Origin: Sphingopyxis sp.
Lineage (GTDB): Bacteria > Pseudomonadota > Alphaproteobacteria > Sphingomonadales > Sphingomonadaceae
Assembly (NCBI RefSeq): GCF_019459305.1
Contig: NZ_JAIBES010000074.1
Coordinates: forward strand, 1 to 53,326
Length of the DNA: 53,326 bases
Reading direction: 5' to 3'
Shown here: positions 42,653-52,029 of the stretch, piece after piece
Layout of the letters: every line of letters starts with the position of its first letter
Numbering within the stretch: position 1 is the first letter of the stretch
Notes under the pieces: model-generated
Databases searched by the model: none
What the model was told of the DNA's origin: nothing
What the model saw: the letters and a program-made list of their open reading frames with translations, nothing else
Translations under genes and position numbers: made by a program

Positions 42653-43456
42653 ATGAACCCCGCCCGCGACGCCCCCATTCTGTTCTTCGACTCCGGCCTC
42701 GGCGGCCTCACCGTGCTCGGGCCGACGCGCGCGCTGCTGCCGACCGCGCCGATCGTCTATGCCGCCGACTATGCCGGGCTGCCCTATGGCCAGAAAAGCG
42801 AGACAGAGCTCGCGGCGCGCGTCCCGGCGCTGCTCGGCCGCCTTGTCGAACGCTATCAACCGCGGCTCGCGGTCATTGCCTGCAACACTGCCTCGACGAT
42901 CGCGCTTGCGCATGTTCGCGCCGCACTTGACCTGCCGATCGTCGGCACCGTCCCCGCGATCAAGCCTGCCGCCCAGCTCACCAAAAGCGGCGTCATCGGC
43001 GTGCTCGGCACTGAAGCGACGGTGCGCCAGCCCTATGTCGACGACCTCAGCGCGCGGTTCGCGGGCGGCAAGACGGTGCTGCGCCACGGCAGCCCCGGCC
43101 TCGTCACCGGCGCCGAGGCGAAGCTGCGCGGCGAACCGGTCGACCCCGCGGTGATTGCGCGCGCCATTGCGGGCCTGCGCGATCAACCGGGCGGCGCCGC
43201 AATTGACGTCATCGTCCTCGCCTGCACGCATTTCCCGTTGCTGGCCGATGAATTACAGGCCGCGGCGGGTCCGGGCGTGACCCTGATCGATGGCGCCGAG
43301 GGTATTGCGCGGCGGATCGCCGACCTGACGCGGGGCCAACAATGGCCAAAAACGGCAACCCCCGGTCTTGCAGTGTTTACCCGCAACGCCGACCGCCCCC
43401 CGCCACCGCTGGCGACACTGGCGCCCTATGGCATCGACCGGATCGAGACGATTTGA
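42653..43456 (+). CDS. murI: Glutamate racemase
   Basis: The 267-residue enzyme makes D-glutamate for peptidoglycan. The two catalytic cysteines are C77 (IACNTAST) and C191 (LACTHFPLL), and FFDSGLGGLTVL (about 11-22) is the substrate-binding loop. YGQKS is also present. Length is typical. The stop is four bases from the stop of the next, minus-strand gene. Confidence 0.96.
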   Translation: MNPARDAPILFFDSGLGGLTVLGPTRALLPTAPIVYAADYAGLPYGQKSETELAARVPALLGRLVERYQPRLAVIACNTASTIALAHVRAALDLPIVGTVPAIKPAAQLTKSGVIGVLGTEATVRQPYVDDLSARFAGGKTVLRHGSPGLVTGAEAKLRGEPVDPAVIARAIAGLRDQPGGAAIDVIVLACTHFPLLADELQAAAGPGVTLIDGAEGIARRIADLTRGQQWPKTATPGLAVFTRNADRPPPPLATLAPYGIDRIETI

Positions 43457-43460
43457 CGCA

Positions 43461-43995
43461 TCACTCGCGCCCCGCAGCGCAGGCCGCTAGCCGGATACGA
43501 TCCTCCGGCTGCCGTCCTTGCTCGCCCAGGCTGCGAACGCGCGGCATTCCCATGCCGGGCGTCACGCCCTTACAACTGGCGAGCGCATCGCTCGACGTGC
43601 TGAACAACCGGCTGCGGCACCGGAACAATCGTTCGCCGGACGTATCCCACCCCATTGCAGCCGCATTGTGCGGCGCCCGACCGGCACAATAGGTGTCGGT
43701 CTCCGATCCCGGGTCACCGCAGATCTTCTCAAGTTGCGCGACATGGCCCGTCACGGTGCCGACAAACCGCTGCTCGTAATAAGCGCTGGTTGCAAAATAG
43801 CGCTGAACGCCGCAAACCCGACTGCCGCGTTGCGGCAAGCAACTTGTACGTTCATATCGCGGCCCCGCGATAGGTTTCGCAGGACATCCACGCCCCATCG
43901 AACGGTGCCGGCGCCGGCGCGGGGACCGGCACGGATATCTCAATGGCAATCGACCATAGGGCAACAAGCGGGACGCGCATCGTGACCTTGCTCAT
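43461..43995 (-). pseudogene. Frameshifted cysteine-rich secreted protein
   Basis: The minus strand gives two overlapping frames that read as one protein. Frame 1 starts MSKVTMRVPLVALWSIAIEI (43995), a signal-like helix, a proline/alanine spacer (VPVPAPAPAPF), and WMSCETYRG, then stops at about 43852. Frame 2, shifted by one, continues RYERTSCLPQRGSRVCGVQRY and runs to 43461 with high third-position GC. Together the mature part has about ten cysteines (for example in KICGDP, DTYCAGR, FRCRSR, ASCKG, LAACAAG), so it is probably a disulfide-rich periplasmic protein. I do not recognise the family. A one-base error in the sequence would equally explain the break. Confidence 0.6.
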
Positions 43996-44194
43996 TTTGA
44001 CAGCTTTGGGTTCGCCGCTTAAACACTGACGGTCAACATACCGGGCATTTGAACACACTGATCGACGCAATGACTTGCGAATCGTTCGCACTGGATTTCA
44101 GCCCAATTCACCGTTATTGGCCCGCGTGTTAATAGCCGCCCTGAACGAGCGGCAAAAATGCCTGGATTTGGCACCTGGATTGCGGGGCTGGAAC

Positions 44195-45415
44195 GTGAAT
44201 TATAACGATATCTTCGCTCGCGCGATCGACCGGCTGCACGAAGAGGGGCGCTATCGCGTCTTTATCGACATCCTGCGTAACCGCGGCTCGTTCCCCAACG
44301 CCCGCTGCTTTGCCGGCCATAACGGTCCCAAGCCGATCACCGTGTGGTGCTCGAACGACTATCTGGCGATGGGCCAGCACCCCAAGGTCGTCGAAGCAAT
44401 GGAATCTGCTTTGCACGATGTCGGCGCCGGTTCGGGCGGCACGCGCAATATCGGCGGCAACACGCATTATCACATCGACCTCGAGCATGAACTGGCCGAC
44501 CTGCACGGCAAGGACGGCGCACTGCTGTTCACCTCCGGATATATCTCGAACGAAGCGACGCTAGGCACGCTCGGCAAATTGCTGCCGAACTGCATCATCT
44601 ATTCGGACGAGCTCAACCACGCCTCGATGATCGCGGGCATCCGCAATTCGGGCTGCGAAAAGCGCGTGTGGCGCCACAACGATCTCGCGCATCTCGAAGA
44701 ATTGATGGCGCAGGACGATCCCGAAGCGGCGAAGCTGATTGCGTTTGAAAGCGTCTATTCGATGGACGGCGACGTCGCCCCGATCCACGCGATCTGCGAC
44801 CTCGCCGACAAATATAACGCCCTCACCTATTGCGACGAAGTCCACGCCGTCGGCATGTACGGCCCGCGCGGCGGCGGCATCACCGACCGCGACGAAGCTG
44901 CCGATCGGGTCACAATCATCGAGGGCACGCTGGGCAAGGCGTTCGGCGTGATGGGCGGCTATATCGCCGCCGACAAGAATATCATCGACGTCATCCGCAG
45001 CTATGCGCCGGGTTTCATCTTCACCACCAGCCTGTCGCCGGTGCTCGTCGCCGGGGTGCTCGCCAGCGTCCGCCACCTCAAAAGCTCGAGCGTCGAGCGC
45101 GAGGCACAGCAGGCCAATGCCGCGTATCTCAAGGCCTGTTTCCGCAACGCCGGACTGCCGGTGATGGATTCGACGACGCATATCGTGCCGCTGATGGTTG
45201 GCGACCCGGTGCGCGCCAAGAAGATCAGTGACATCCTGCTCGCCGAATATGGCGTGTATGTGCAACCGATCAATTTCCCGACCGTGCCGCGCGGTACCGA
45301 ACGGCTGCGCTTCACCCCCGGCCCGGCGCATGACGAGGCGATGATGCGTGAGCTCACCGATGCGCTCGTCGAAATCTGGGGCCGGTTGGAGCTGGAACTG
45401 CGCGAGGCGGCGTGA
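44195..45415 (+). CDS. hemA: 5-Aminolevulinate synthase
   Basis: The 406-residue PLP enzyme condenses glycine and succinyl-CoA to 5-aminolevulinate, the committed step of the alphaproteobacterial haem route. Recognised are [34 protein letters not shown], the PLP-binding D in YCDEVHAVG, the internal-aldimine K248 in EGTLGKAFG, and the C-terminal FTPGPAHDE. The start is GTG at 44195 ([17 protein letters not shown]), with GGGGCTGG upstream; longer frames add unrelated sequence. The stop overlaps the next gene (GTGA). It provides haem and, with cobA, tetrapyrrole supply in this window. Confidence 0.96.
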   Translation: MNYNDIFARAIDRLHEEGRYRVFIDILRNRGSFPNARCFAGHNGPKPITVWCSNDYLAMGQHPKVVEAMESALHDVGAGSGGTRNIGGNTHYHIDLEHELADLHGKDGALLFTSGYISNEATLGTLGKLLPNCIIYSDELNHASMIAGIRNSGCEKRVWRHNDLAHLEELMAQDDPEAAKLIAFESVYSMDGDVAPIHAICDLADKYNALTYCDEVHAVGMYGPRGGGITDRDEAADRVTIIEGTLGKAFGVMGGYIAADKNIIDVIRSYAPGFIFTTSLSPVLVAGVLASVRHLKSSSVEREAQQANAAYLKACFRNAGLPVMDSTTHIVPLMVGDPVRAKKISDILLAEYGVYVQPINFPTVPRGTERLRFTPGPAHDEAMMRELTDALVEIWGRLELELREAA

Positions 45416-46101
45416 GCCAGGCAATCGGTTTTGACGATGTCGTGTTGGGACGCCGCTCTATCCGCGGCTTCCTCGACAAGCCGGTCCCCAAGGAACGGAT
45501 CGCCGAGATCATCGAGGTCGCTATGCGCGCGCCCTCGTCCTACAACAACCAGTGCTGGAATTTCTCGGTTGTCACCGGTGAGCCGCTCGACGCGATCCGC
45601 CGCGGCAACACCGACGGCATATTGGCGGGCAAACCCGACAGCCGCGAATTTCGGACATTCAACCTTGTCCCCGACGAACATCGCGGTCGGCAGATCGAAG
45701 TCGCCAAACAATTGTTTGGCGCGATGGGGATCGCGCGCGACGACAAGGACGGGCGACAGGATTGGGTGTTGCGCGGGTTTCGCCAGTTCGACGCGCCGGT
45801 CAGCATCGTCGTCACTTACGACCGCGTCCTGCTCGGCAGCGACATCGCGCCCTTCGATTGCGGCGCGGTCACCAACGCGCTGGTCAACGCCGCCTGGTCG
45901 CGCGGGCTGGGCTGCGTCATCAACAGCCAAGGCATCATGCAAAGCCCGGTGGTGCGCGAGCATGCGAAAATTCCCGACGATCAGGTGATCATGATCTGCG
46001 TCGCGATGGGCTGGCCCGACGAAGATTTCTCCGCCAATGCGGTGGTGTCGAACCGCAAGAGCGTCGCAGAAGCTGCGCGGTTCGTGGGCTTCGACGACTG
46101 A
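45412..46101 (+). CDS. Nitroreductase family flavoprotein
   Basis: The 229-residue FMN protein has the nitroreductase fold: [15 protein letters not shown] (about 12-26), [14 protein letters not shown] for FMN and substrate contacts, [19 protein letters not shown], and the C-terminal phosphate-binding region. It reduces nitroaromatics or quinone-like compounds with NAD(P)H; natural substrate unknown. GTG at 45412 overlaps the hemA stop, so translation is coupled. A link to haem synthesis is not obvious but the coupling is notable. Confidence 0.9.
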   Translation: MSQAIGFDDVVLGRRSIRGFLDKPVPKERIAEIIEVAMRAPSSYNNQCWNFSVVTGEPLDAIRRGNTDGILAGKPDSREFRTFNLVPDEHRGRQIEVAKQLFGAMGIARDDKDGRQDWVLRGFRQFDAPVSIVVTYDRVLLGSDIAPFDCGAVTNALVNAAWSRGLGCVINSQGIMQSPVVREHAKIPDDQVIMICVAMGWPDEDFSANAVVSNRKSVAEAARFVGFDD

Positions 46102-46111
46102 TCTAATTGGT

Positions 46112-46169
46112 GTCCGGCAATGCGGCCCGTCCCGGGAGGGAAGTGGACGGACCGCACCTGTTACCGGAC
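46112..46169. terminator. Bidirectional terminator between nitroreductase and fasciclin genes
   Basis: GTCCGG...TGCGG...CCGTCC is mirrored by GGACGG...CCGCA...CCGGAC, giving a long stem with bulges in the gap between convergent genes. Confidence 0.6.
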
Positions 46170-46176
46170 GAAGGGG

Positions 46177-46731
46177 TCAGCCCGGCAGCAACACGTCATC
46201 GACGACGTGGATGACGCCGTTCGACTGCTTGACGTCAGCGATGGTGATCTCCGCCTTCCCGCCCTTGGCGTCGGTGACATACCATTTGCCATCCTTGCCC
46301 CACACGGTGAGCTTGGCGCCCTGAACCGTCGTCAGCACGGCCTTGCCGCCATTGGCCTGCGCATTGGCGGCCAGATCGCCGGCGGTCAGCGTGCCGGGTA
46401 CGACATGATAGGTCAGCACCGCGGTCAGCATGCCCTTGTTCTCGGGCTTCAGCAGCGTATCGACGGTACCCGCGGGCAGCTTGCCGAACGCAGCGTTAGT
46501 CGGTGCGAACACGGTGAACGGGCCGGGGCTGGCGAGCGTGTCGACCAGGCCAGCCGCTTGCACCGCGGCGACCAGCGTCGTGTGATCCTTTGAATTGACG
46601 GCATTTTCGACGATGTTCTTGGTTTCGTACATCGCGGCGCCGCGGACCATCGGGTTGGCTAGCGCGGCGCCGCCCCCGGCAACCATCATCAAGGCAGCGA
46701 GCGACGCGGAGAGTTTGGAAAGTTTCATCAT
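46177..46731 (-). CDS. Secreted fasciclin-domain protein
   Basis: The 184-residue protein has a signal peptide (cleavage near residue 25) and one fasciclin (FAS1) domain. The two hallmark boxes are seen: FTVFAPTNAAFGKLPAG (H1) and GVIHVVDDVLLPG (H2), with a YHV motif between (LTYHVVPGTL). FAS1 domains mediate adhesion or protein interaction in the envelope. It lies directly downstream of an anti-sigma factor gene, with a possible sigma-specific promoter in between, and is probably the regulated output of that pair. Confidence 0.93.
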   Translation of the reverse strand: MMKLSKLSASLAALMMVAGGGAALANPMVRGAAMYETKNIVENAVNSKDHTTLVAAVQAAGLVDTLASPGPFTVFAPTNAAFGKLPAGTVDTLLKPENKGMLTAVLTYHVVPGTLTAGDLAANAQANGGKAVLTTVQGAKLTVWGKDGKWYVTDAKGGKAEITIADVKQSNGVIHVVDDVLLPG

Positions 46732-46777
46732 ACAATCCTCTGGTTTCTGGCACCCCGGAAATGCGGAATGCGGCGCA

Positions 46778-46805
46778 GCTACGGCGGCACCCCCAGCTCG
46801 GATGC
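46778..46805 (-). promoter_or_regulatory. Possible SigK-type promoter upstream of the fasciclin gene
   Basis: On the minus strand GCATCC (46800-46805) and CGTAGC (46778-46783) are separated by exactly 16 bases, 47 bases before the fasciclin ATG and just after the anti-sigma stop. This resembles the CCATCC-N16/17-CGAAT pattern I recall for mycobacterial SigK. It is tentative. Confidence 0.35.
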
Positions 46806-46814
46806 AACGGAACG

Positions 46815-47522
46815 TCAGATTGTGATGATTTTTCCCGAGGCCACCGCGACGCTGCTCGGCGCAGGATGCGGCGTTTTCGACACCGGCTCCATCGTGATCG
46901 CCAGCGTCGCACCTTCGGTCATGAGCAGGCGGTGCGGCGGCGGCATCGTCATTTCGGCTTCGCCTGCATGACCGATCTGCCCGAGCGAGACGGGCGTGCC
47001 GCCCTCGGGAATGACCCACAGTTCGGGCGCCAGCGTTCCGGGCTCGAAGCCATGGATGCGCAGCTGCATCAAACCGTTGCTCTGGTTATAACGCGCGAGC
47101 ACCAGCGGCCCCGCGGCATCGCTTTCGATCCGCGCAACCGCGAGCTGCGGCGCGGCCGGTGTTGGTGTCGGCACGGGCTGGGTGATCAGCACGAAAGCCA
47201 ACGCCGCCGCAACCGCACCCGACAGCAGCGCCCCGGCGCGCCAGCGGCGCAACCGCATTTCGATAGCGGTAACCTTGTCGGTGGGCGCATCCGCCAGCTG
47301 CCGCTCGATGCCGCTCCACACCGCGGCGCCGGGCTGCGCATTGGCCCACTCGTCATGCAGCGGTGCCAGCTTCGCCTCCCACGCCGCGACCTGCGCCGCG
47401 AAGGCGGGATCGCTGAGCGACAGCCGCAGCGCATCGGCGCGCGTCTGCCCTTCGAGCAGGCCAAGCGCCAGTTCGGCGGCGAGCGCGTCGCGCTCTTCAG
47501 TGGGCGTCAGATGGTCATCCAT
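46815..47522 (-). CDS. RskA-like membrane anti-sigma factor
   Basis: The 235-residue protein has an N-terminal sigma-binding region (about 1-75, LTPTEERDALAAELALGLLEG with AAWEAKLAPLHDEW), one transmembrane helix (about 97-113, ALLSGAVAAALAFVLI), and a periplasmic RskA domain (about 120-235, with LQLRIHGFEPGTLAPELWVIPEGGTPVSLGQI). It holds the ECF sigma at the membrane and releases it on a signal, probably through proteolysis. It overlaps the sigma gene by eight bases. ATG at 47522 is used. Confidence 0.92.
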   Translation of the reverse strand: MDDHLTPTEERDALAAELALGLLEGQTRADALRLSLSDPAFAAQVAAWEAKLAPLHDEWANAQPGAAVWSGIERQLADAPTDKVTAIEMRLRRWRAGALLSGAVAAALAFVLITQPVPTPTPAAPQLAVARIESDAAGPLVLARYNQSNGLMQLRIHGFEPGTLAPELWVIPEGGTPVSLGQIGHAGEAEMTMPPPHRLLMTEGATLAITMEPVSKTPHPAPSSVAVASGKIITI

Positions 47523-48102
47523 CGCCAAGACAATCCTTCAGGCGCAGCAACCCGCGCCGTATCCAGCTTTTCATCGTCCCCAACGGGACATTTTCGCGCG
47601 TCGCAAGCTCGGCATAGGTCGATCCGTCGAAAAAGGCGGCGCGGATGCACAAGCGGGTCCGATCCTCGAGTTCGCCCAGGCAGCGGTGCAGCTGCTCGCC
47701 CTCCTCTGCCGCAACCAGCGACTGGTCCGCGAGCGGGCTGTCGTCGGCCACTGCAAAGGCGGCCTGTTCGGGCAAAGTGTCGTGCACCGTCCGCCCGGCA
47801 ACCGACCGTCGCCAGTCGATTGCGCCATTGCGGGCGATCGTCGCCAGCCAGGTGATCGGGCTGGCACGCGCAGCATCAAACTGCCCCGCGCGCTCCCACA
47901 CCTTGATATAGACGGTCTGCAAAACATCCTCCGCGCTGGCCCTCTCCCCACAGATACGGAGGCAGATTCCAAATAGTTTCGCGGCGGTCATGTCATAAAC
48001 CTGGCGGAGCGCCGCGCGGTCGCCGCGCCCGACCGCGGTCAGCGCCGCCGTCAGCTGCGCGCGCGCCTCGTCCGCGCCTGATGACCATTGGGTGCCGTCC
48101 AC
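47515..48102 (-). CDS. ECF sigma factor, SigK-like
   Basis: The ECF sigma has region 2 (about 30-95 with YDMTAAKLFGICLRICG, AEDVLQTVYIKVWERA and the -10 contact helix) and region 4 (about 130-190 with STYAELATRENVPLGTMKSWIRRGLLRLKDCL). The partner RskA-like gene overlaps its stop. GTG at 48102 is preferred (195 residues, no overlap with the acetyltransferase); a TTG at 48138 is the alternative, giving 207 residues. Together with the anti-sigma and fasciclin genes it mirrors the order of the mycobacterial sigK locus. Confidence 0.93.
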   Translation of the reverse strand: MDGTQWSSGADEARAQLTAALTAVGRGDRAALRQVYDMTAAKLFGICLRICGERASAEDVLQTVYIKVWERAGQFDAARASPITWLATIARNGAIDWRRSVAGRTVHDTLPEQAAFAVADDSPLADQSLVAAEEGEQLHRCLGELEDRTRLCIRAAFFDGSTYAELATRENVPLGTMKSWIRRGLLRLKDCLGDG

Positions 48103-48106
48103 GGCG

Positions 48107-48727
48107 TCAAGTCGTAGAGAGGTGACGGGAATATTCAAGCGCGGCCGGTCGCATCATGCCCCAAAAATGCGGTCCGCCCTCTGGCACGTCCCATTCGACC
48201 TGCGTCGCAAAGCCCAACCTTTCATAAAGCGGCACATTTTCCGGGGTCGCGGTTTCCAGCCAGCACGGCAGCCCTTCGGCGTCGGCGACCGCGGTTTGCG
48301 CGCGAATGATCCGCCCGCCATGGCCTTTGCCCTGATGCGCGGTGCGCACCCCGACATAGTGGAGATACCAGAAGCCGCTCGTCGGACGGTGCGCGTCGAT
48401 GCCGCTTTGGACCTTCATTCCCCGCGGCAAGGCGGTGCCAAAGGTGGCGATCAGCGACAGGACGGTGCGTAGGAATTCCAACCTCTCGCCATGCGCCTGC
48501 CCCGGCGAACGCCACAGCGCCGCCGCTTCGTCGCCAGCGGAGCGAAGCGCCACCCCGGCGCGCATGTCGGCGGGGACGAGGGTGCGGAACAGGCTACGCA
48601 GCGCCCGCGCGCGGTGGGCGGGATCGGGCAATATCCATGACAGCGCCGGGTCGGTCTGGAAAGCCTGCGCGAGTGTTTCGATCAGCGCTGATTGGTCGGC
48701 TATTGTTGCTCTGCCGATCTGATCCAT
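48107..48727 (-). CDS. GNAT family acetyltransferase
   Basis: The 206-residue protein has the GNAT fold with the acetyl-CoA-binding motif HYVGVRTAHQGKGHGGRII (about 135-153, R/Q-x-x-G-x-G/A type) and the closing ATPENVPLYERLGF. It transfers an acetyl group to an amine or similar acceptor of unknown identity. ATG at 48727 follows GGAGAGGGTGGG, an unusually strong ribosome site. It lies upstream of the sigma factor on the same strand but may be independent. A dispersed repeat lies just 5' of it. Confidence 0.88.
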   Translation of the reverse strand: MDQIGRATIADQSALIETLAQAFQTDPALSWILPDPAHRARALRSLFRTLVPADMRAGVALRSAGDEAAALWRSPGQAHGERLEFLRTVLSLIATFGTALPRGMKVQSGIDAHRPTSGFWYLHYVGVRTAHQGKGHGGRIIRAQTAVADAEGLPCWLETATPENVPLYERLGFATQVEWDVPEGGPHFWGMMRPAALEYSRHLSTT

Positions 48728-48742
48728 TCCCACCCTCTCCAT

Positions 48743-48838
48743 CGTCATTGCGACCCCGGACTTGGTCCCGGGGGAAGCAATCCACAGCGGTTTACACAAG
48801 GACTGGATTGCCGCGTCGCTTCGCTCCTCGCAATGACG
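48743..48838. repeat. Dispersed palindromic repeat, CGTCATTGCG class, copy 3
   Basis: CGTCATTGCG at 48743-48752 and CGCAATGACG (48829-48838) form the outer stem; AGCAATCCACAGCGG ... GGATTGCCGCGTCGCTTC is inside. This copy also contains the CCCCGGACTTGGTCCCGGGG hairpin on its left side. It sits in the 5' region of the GNAT gene. Confidence 0.85.
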
Positions 48839-48852
48839 GCGAATTTACCAGA

Positions 48853-49296
48853 TCAATCGCGGCAATAGCCCTCGCCATCCTTGACCTTCAGGCAATCCTT
48901 CTTGCCCGCGAGATATTTGAGGCCGGTCGCATCGCCGGTCGAAGCCGCCAGCGTCAGAGTTTCGGTACCGCGGGTAAATGTGATGCCGCCCTCGCCGTCG
49001 CTGCCGTCATAGGTGCCTTTGGTGTCGAGGTCCGACTGCATGTCCAGCTTGTACTTGCCGGGCTCAGCCGCGGTGATCGTGACATACATGCCCTCGACCC
49101 CGGTCCACTTGCCCGCCCATGCCGCGTAGCGGTGCGCCGCGACAGCCGGATCGTTGGCGTCAGCGCCTTCAGGCGCTGTCGTTTCGACCGGCACCTCGGT
49201 CGTAGCGGTCTCGGCAGGCGCCGGCGCCTCGGCCTTTTCGCAACCGGTCAGCAACGCCAGCGCCGCTGCACCAGCCAGAATTACGTTTTTTTGCAT
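48853..49296 (-). CDS. Small lipoprotein
   Basis: The 147-residue product has a lipoprotein signal MQKNVILAGAAALALLTGC (cysteine 19) followed by an Ala/Pro/Thr/Glu-rich linker (about 20-50). The mature domain has HRYAAWAGKWTGVEGMYVTITAAEPGKYKLDMQSDLDTKG, a lipocalin- or beta-barrel-like pattern, and ends DGEGYCRD with cysteines in KKDC and YC that may pair. Function unknown. ATG at 49296 is preceded by GGAGAAGCGAG. Confidence 0.82.
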   Translation of the reverse strand: MQKNVILAGAAALALLTGCEKAEAPAPAETATTEVPVETTAPEGADANDPAVAAHRYAAWAGKWTGVEGMYVTITAAEPGKYKLDMQSDLDTKGTYDGSDGEGGITFTRGTETLTLAASTGDATGLKYLAGKKDCLKVKDGEGYCRD

Positions 49297-49348
49297 CTCG
49301 CTTCTCCTTCGCCGTCCCAACGCAGTGAAGCAGATATCCCGCGCGGCG

Positions 49349-50338
49349 TCACCCGGCGATTATCTCGGCATAAAGCTCCGGATCGACATTGCCGCCCGAC
49401 AGGGTGACCAGCGTCGCCTCGCCCAGCGCGACCTTGCCCGCCAGCACCGCCGCCAACGCCGCCGCGCCGCCGGGTTCAACCACCAGATGCAATCGCTCGA
49501 ACGCCACGCGCATCGCGTGCCGCACCTCCTCGCGCGTCACCACCACGCCGCGCACCCCGCGCGCTTGCAGCACCGCAAAATTGATCGGCCAGGTCTGCGG
49601 CGTTTGCAGCGCGTCACACTCAGTCGGATAGGCCAGATCCTCGACCGACAGGATTTCTCCCGCCACCAACGAGCGCGTCACATCGTCCCACCCCTCGGGC
49701 TCGACCGCAATTATCTCGGCATCGGGACAGGCCAGCGCCAGCCCCGCCGACAACCCGCCGCCGCCGCAGCACGCGATGACTTTATCCGGTCCAGTAAACC
49801 CGCGCGCCGCCAGCTGCGCCCGCGCCTCGATCCCCGCGCTCCCCTGCCCCTCGATGATCCACGGATCGCCATAGGCATGCACGAGCGTCCCGCCGCTGGC
49901 TGCGAACAATTTCGCCGCCACCGCGTCGCGCGATTCGGTCACGCGGTCGTACAGCACCACCTCGGCCCCCAGCGCCCGCGTTGCGGCGAGCTTCATCTTG
50001 GGCGCATTGCTCGGCATGACGATCGTCGCTGGAATCCCCAGCCGTTTCGCCGCCCACGCCACGCCCTGCGCATGATTGCCGCTGGACACCCCGACCACCC
50101 CCGCCGCCGCTTGCTCGGGCGTCAGGTCGGTCAGCCGGTGCCAGGCGCCGCGGATCTTGAAGGCGCCAACGGGTTGCAGGCATTCGGCCTTGCACCAGAT
50201 CGTCGTGCCATCGACTTCGAGCGGCAGTAGCGGCGTTTGCGGCAGCAATGCAGCGACTTTCTCCGCAGCGCGTTCGACACCCGCAAGCGTGGGCGCGCGG
50301 TTCGGGTCGAGCAAGGGATCGGGGCTTTGCTGTGTCAT
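49349..50338 (-). CDS. Threonine/serine dehydratase-like PLP enzyme
   Basis: The 329-residue fold-type II PLP enzyme has the lysine K61 in GAFKIRGA, SSGNHAQG, and the phosphate-binding CCGGGGLSAG; the C-terminal LSGGNVDPEL is typical. It lacks the regulatory ACT domain of biosynthetic IlvA, so it is the short, catabolic-like form; serine dehydratase or serine racemase are alternatives. Reaction: threonine or serine to the 2-oxoacid and ammonia. It is divergent from the carboxynorspermidine dehydrogenase with a 63-base gap. Confidence 0.9.
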   Translation of the reverse strand: MTQQSPDPLLDPNRAPTLAGVERAAEKVAALLPQTPLLPLEVDGTTIWCKAECLQPVGAFKIRGAWHRLTDLTPEQAAAGVVGVSSGNHAQGVAWAAKRLGIPATIVMPSNAPKMKLAATRALGAEVVLYDRVTESRDAVAAKLFAASGGTLVHAYGDPWIIEGQGSAGIEARAQLAARGFTGPDKVIACCGGGGLSAGLALACPDAEIIAVEPEGWDDVTRSLVAGEILSVEDLAYPTECDALQTPQTWPINFAVLQARGVRGVVVTREEVRHAMRVAFERLHLVVEPGGAAALAAVLAGKVALGEATLVTLSGGNVDPELYAEIIAG

Positions 50339-50401
50339 GGCTTCGTCCTATAGGGCCGGGCATACAAGACAAGCCGCATAGGTAGGCGCAGGAGATTTTT
50401 C

Positions 50402-51610
<1,209 letters not shown>

Positions 51611-51615
51611 TTGCT

Positions 51616-51649
51616 GCACGTAGCGTCGGCGCCTGTTGGCGCTACGTGC
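51616..51649 (+). terminator. Perfect hairpin between dehydrogenase and DUF486 genes
   Basis: GCACGTAGCG (51616-51625) and CGCTACGTGC (51640-51649) are perfect 10-bp arms with a 14-base loop and no T-tract, five bases after the stop codon and 14 bases before the next ATG. It may attenuate transcription or translation within the operon. Confidence 0.55.
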
Positions 51650-51663
51650 CAGCGAGGGAATTT

Positions 51664-52017
51664 ATGACCGCCTATCTCGCCCCCATCGGGCTGCTTATCA
51701 TCTCCAACATCTTCATGACCTTCGCTTGGTATGGGCATCTCGGCGACATGTCGCGGCCGTTGTGGCTCGCGGTGCTGATTGCGTGGGGCATCGCCTTTTT
51801 CGAATATTGCCTTGCGGTACCCGCCAATCGCATCGGTTACGGCGTTTACACCGCCGCCGAACTCAAGACCTTGCAGGAAGTCATCACCCTCGTCATATTC
51901 GCCGGGTTCGCAGTCTTCTGGCTCGGTGAGAAGCTGACGGTGAACCATCTCGTCGGCTTTGGCTTTATCGCAGCGGGGGCTTTCTTCATCTTCAAGGGGC
52001 CGATTGCGGTCGCATAG
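51664..52017 (+). CDS. DUF486 / DMT-family small membrane protein in polyamine operon
   Basis: The 117-residue protein has four hydrophobic helices (about 4-22, 29-48, 70-88, 94-112), the arrangement of DUF486 and distantly of SMR-type drug/metabolite transporters. Visible motifs include FMTFAWYGHL, ISNIF, FFEYCLAVPANRIGY and FKGPIAVA. The EYCLAVPANR tract, with a glutamate in the membrane plane, recalls the coupling glutamate of SMR proteins but lies in helix 2/3 rather than helix 1. It sits between two carboxynorspermidine genes, 12 bases before nspC, so polyamine transport is a reasonable inference; function is otherwise unknown. Confidence 0.83.
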   Translation: MTAYLAPIGLLIISNIFMTFAWYGHLGDMSRPLWLAVLIAWGIAFFEYCLAVPANRIGYGVYTAAELKTLQEVITLVIFAGFAVFWLGEKLTVNHLVGFGFIAAGAFFIFKGPIAVA

Positions 52018-52029
52018 GAACAGAACGAC

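Noticed and set aside
49349..50338. Biosynthetic threonine deaminase IlvA
   Set aside because: No C-terminal regulatory domain; the short form is better called threonine/serine dehydratase-like.
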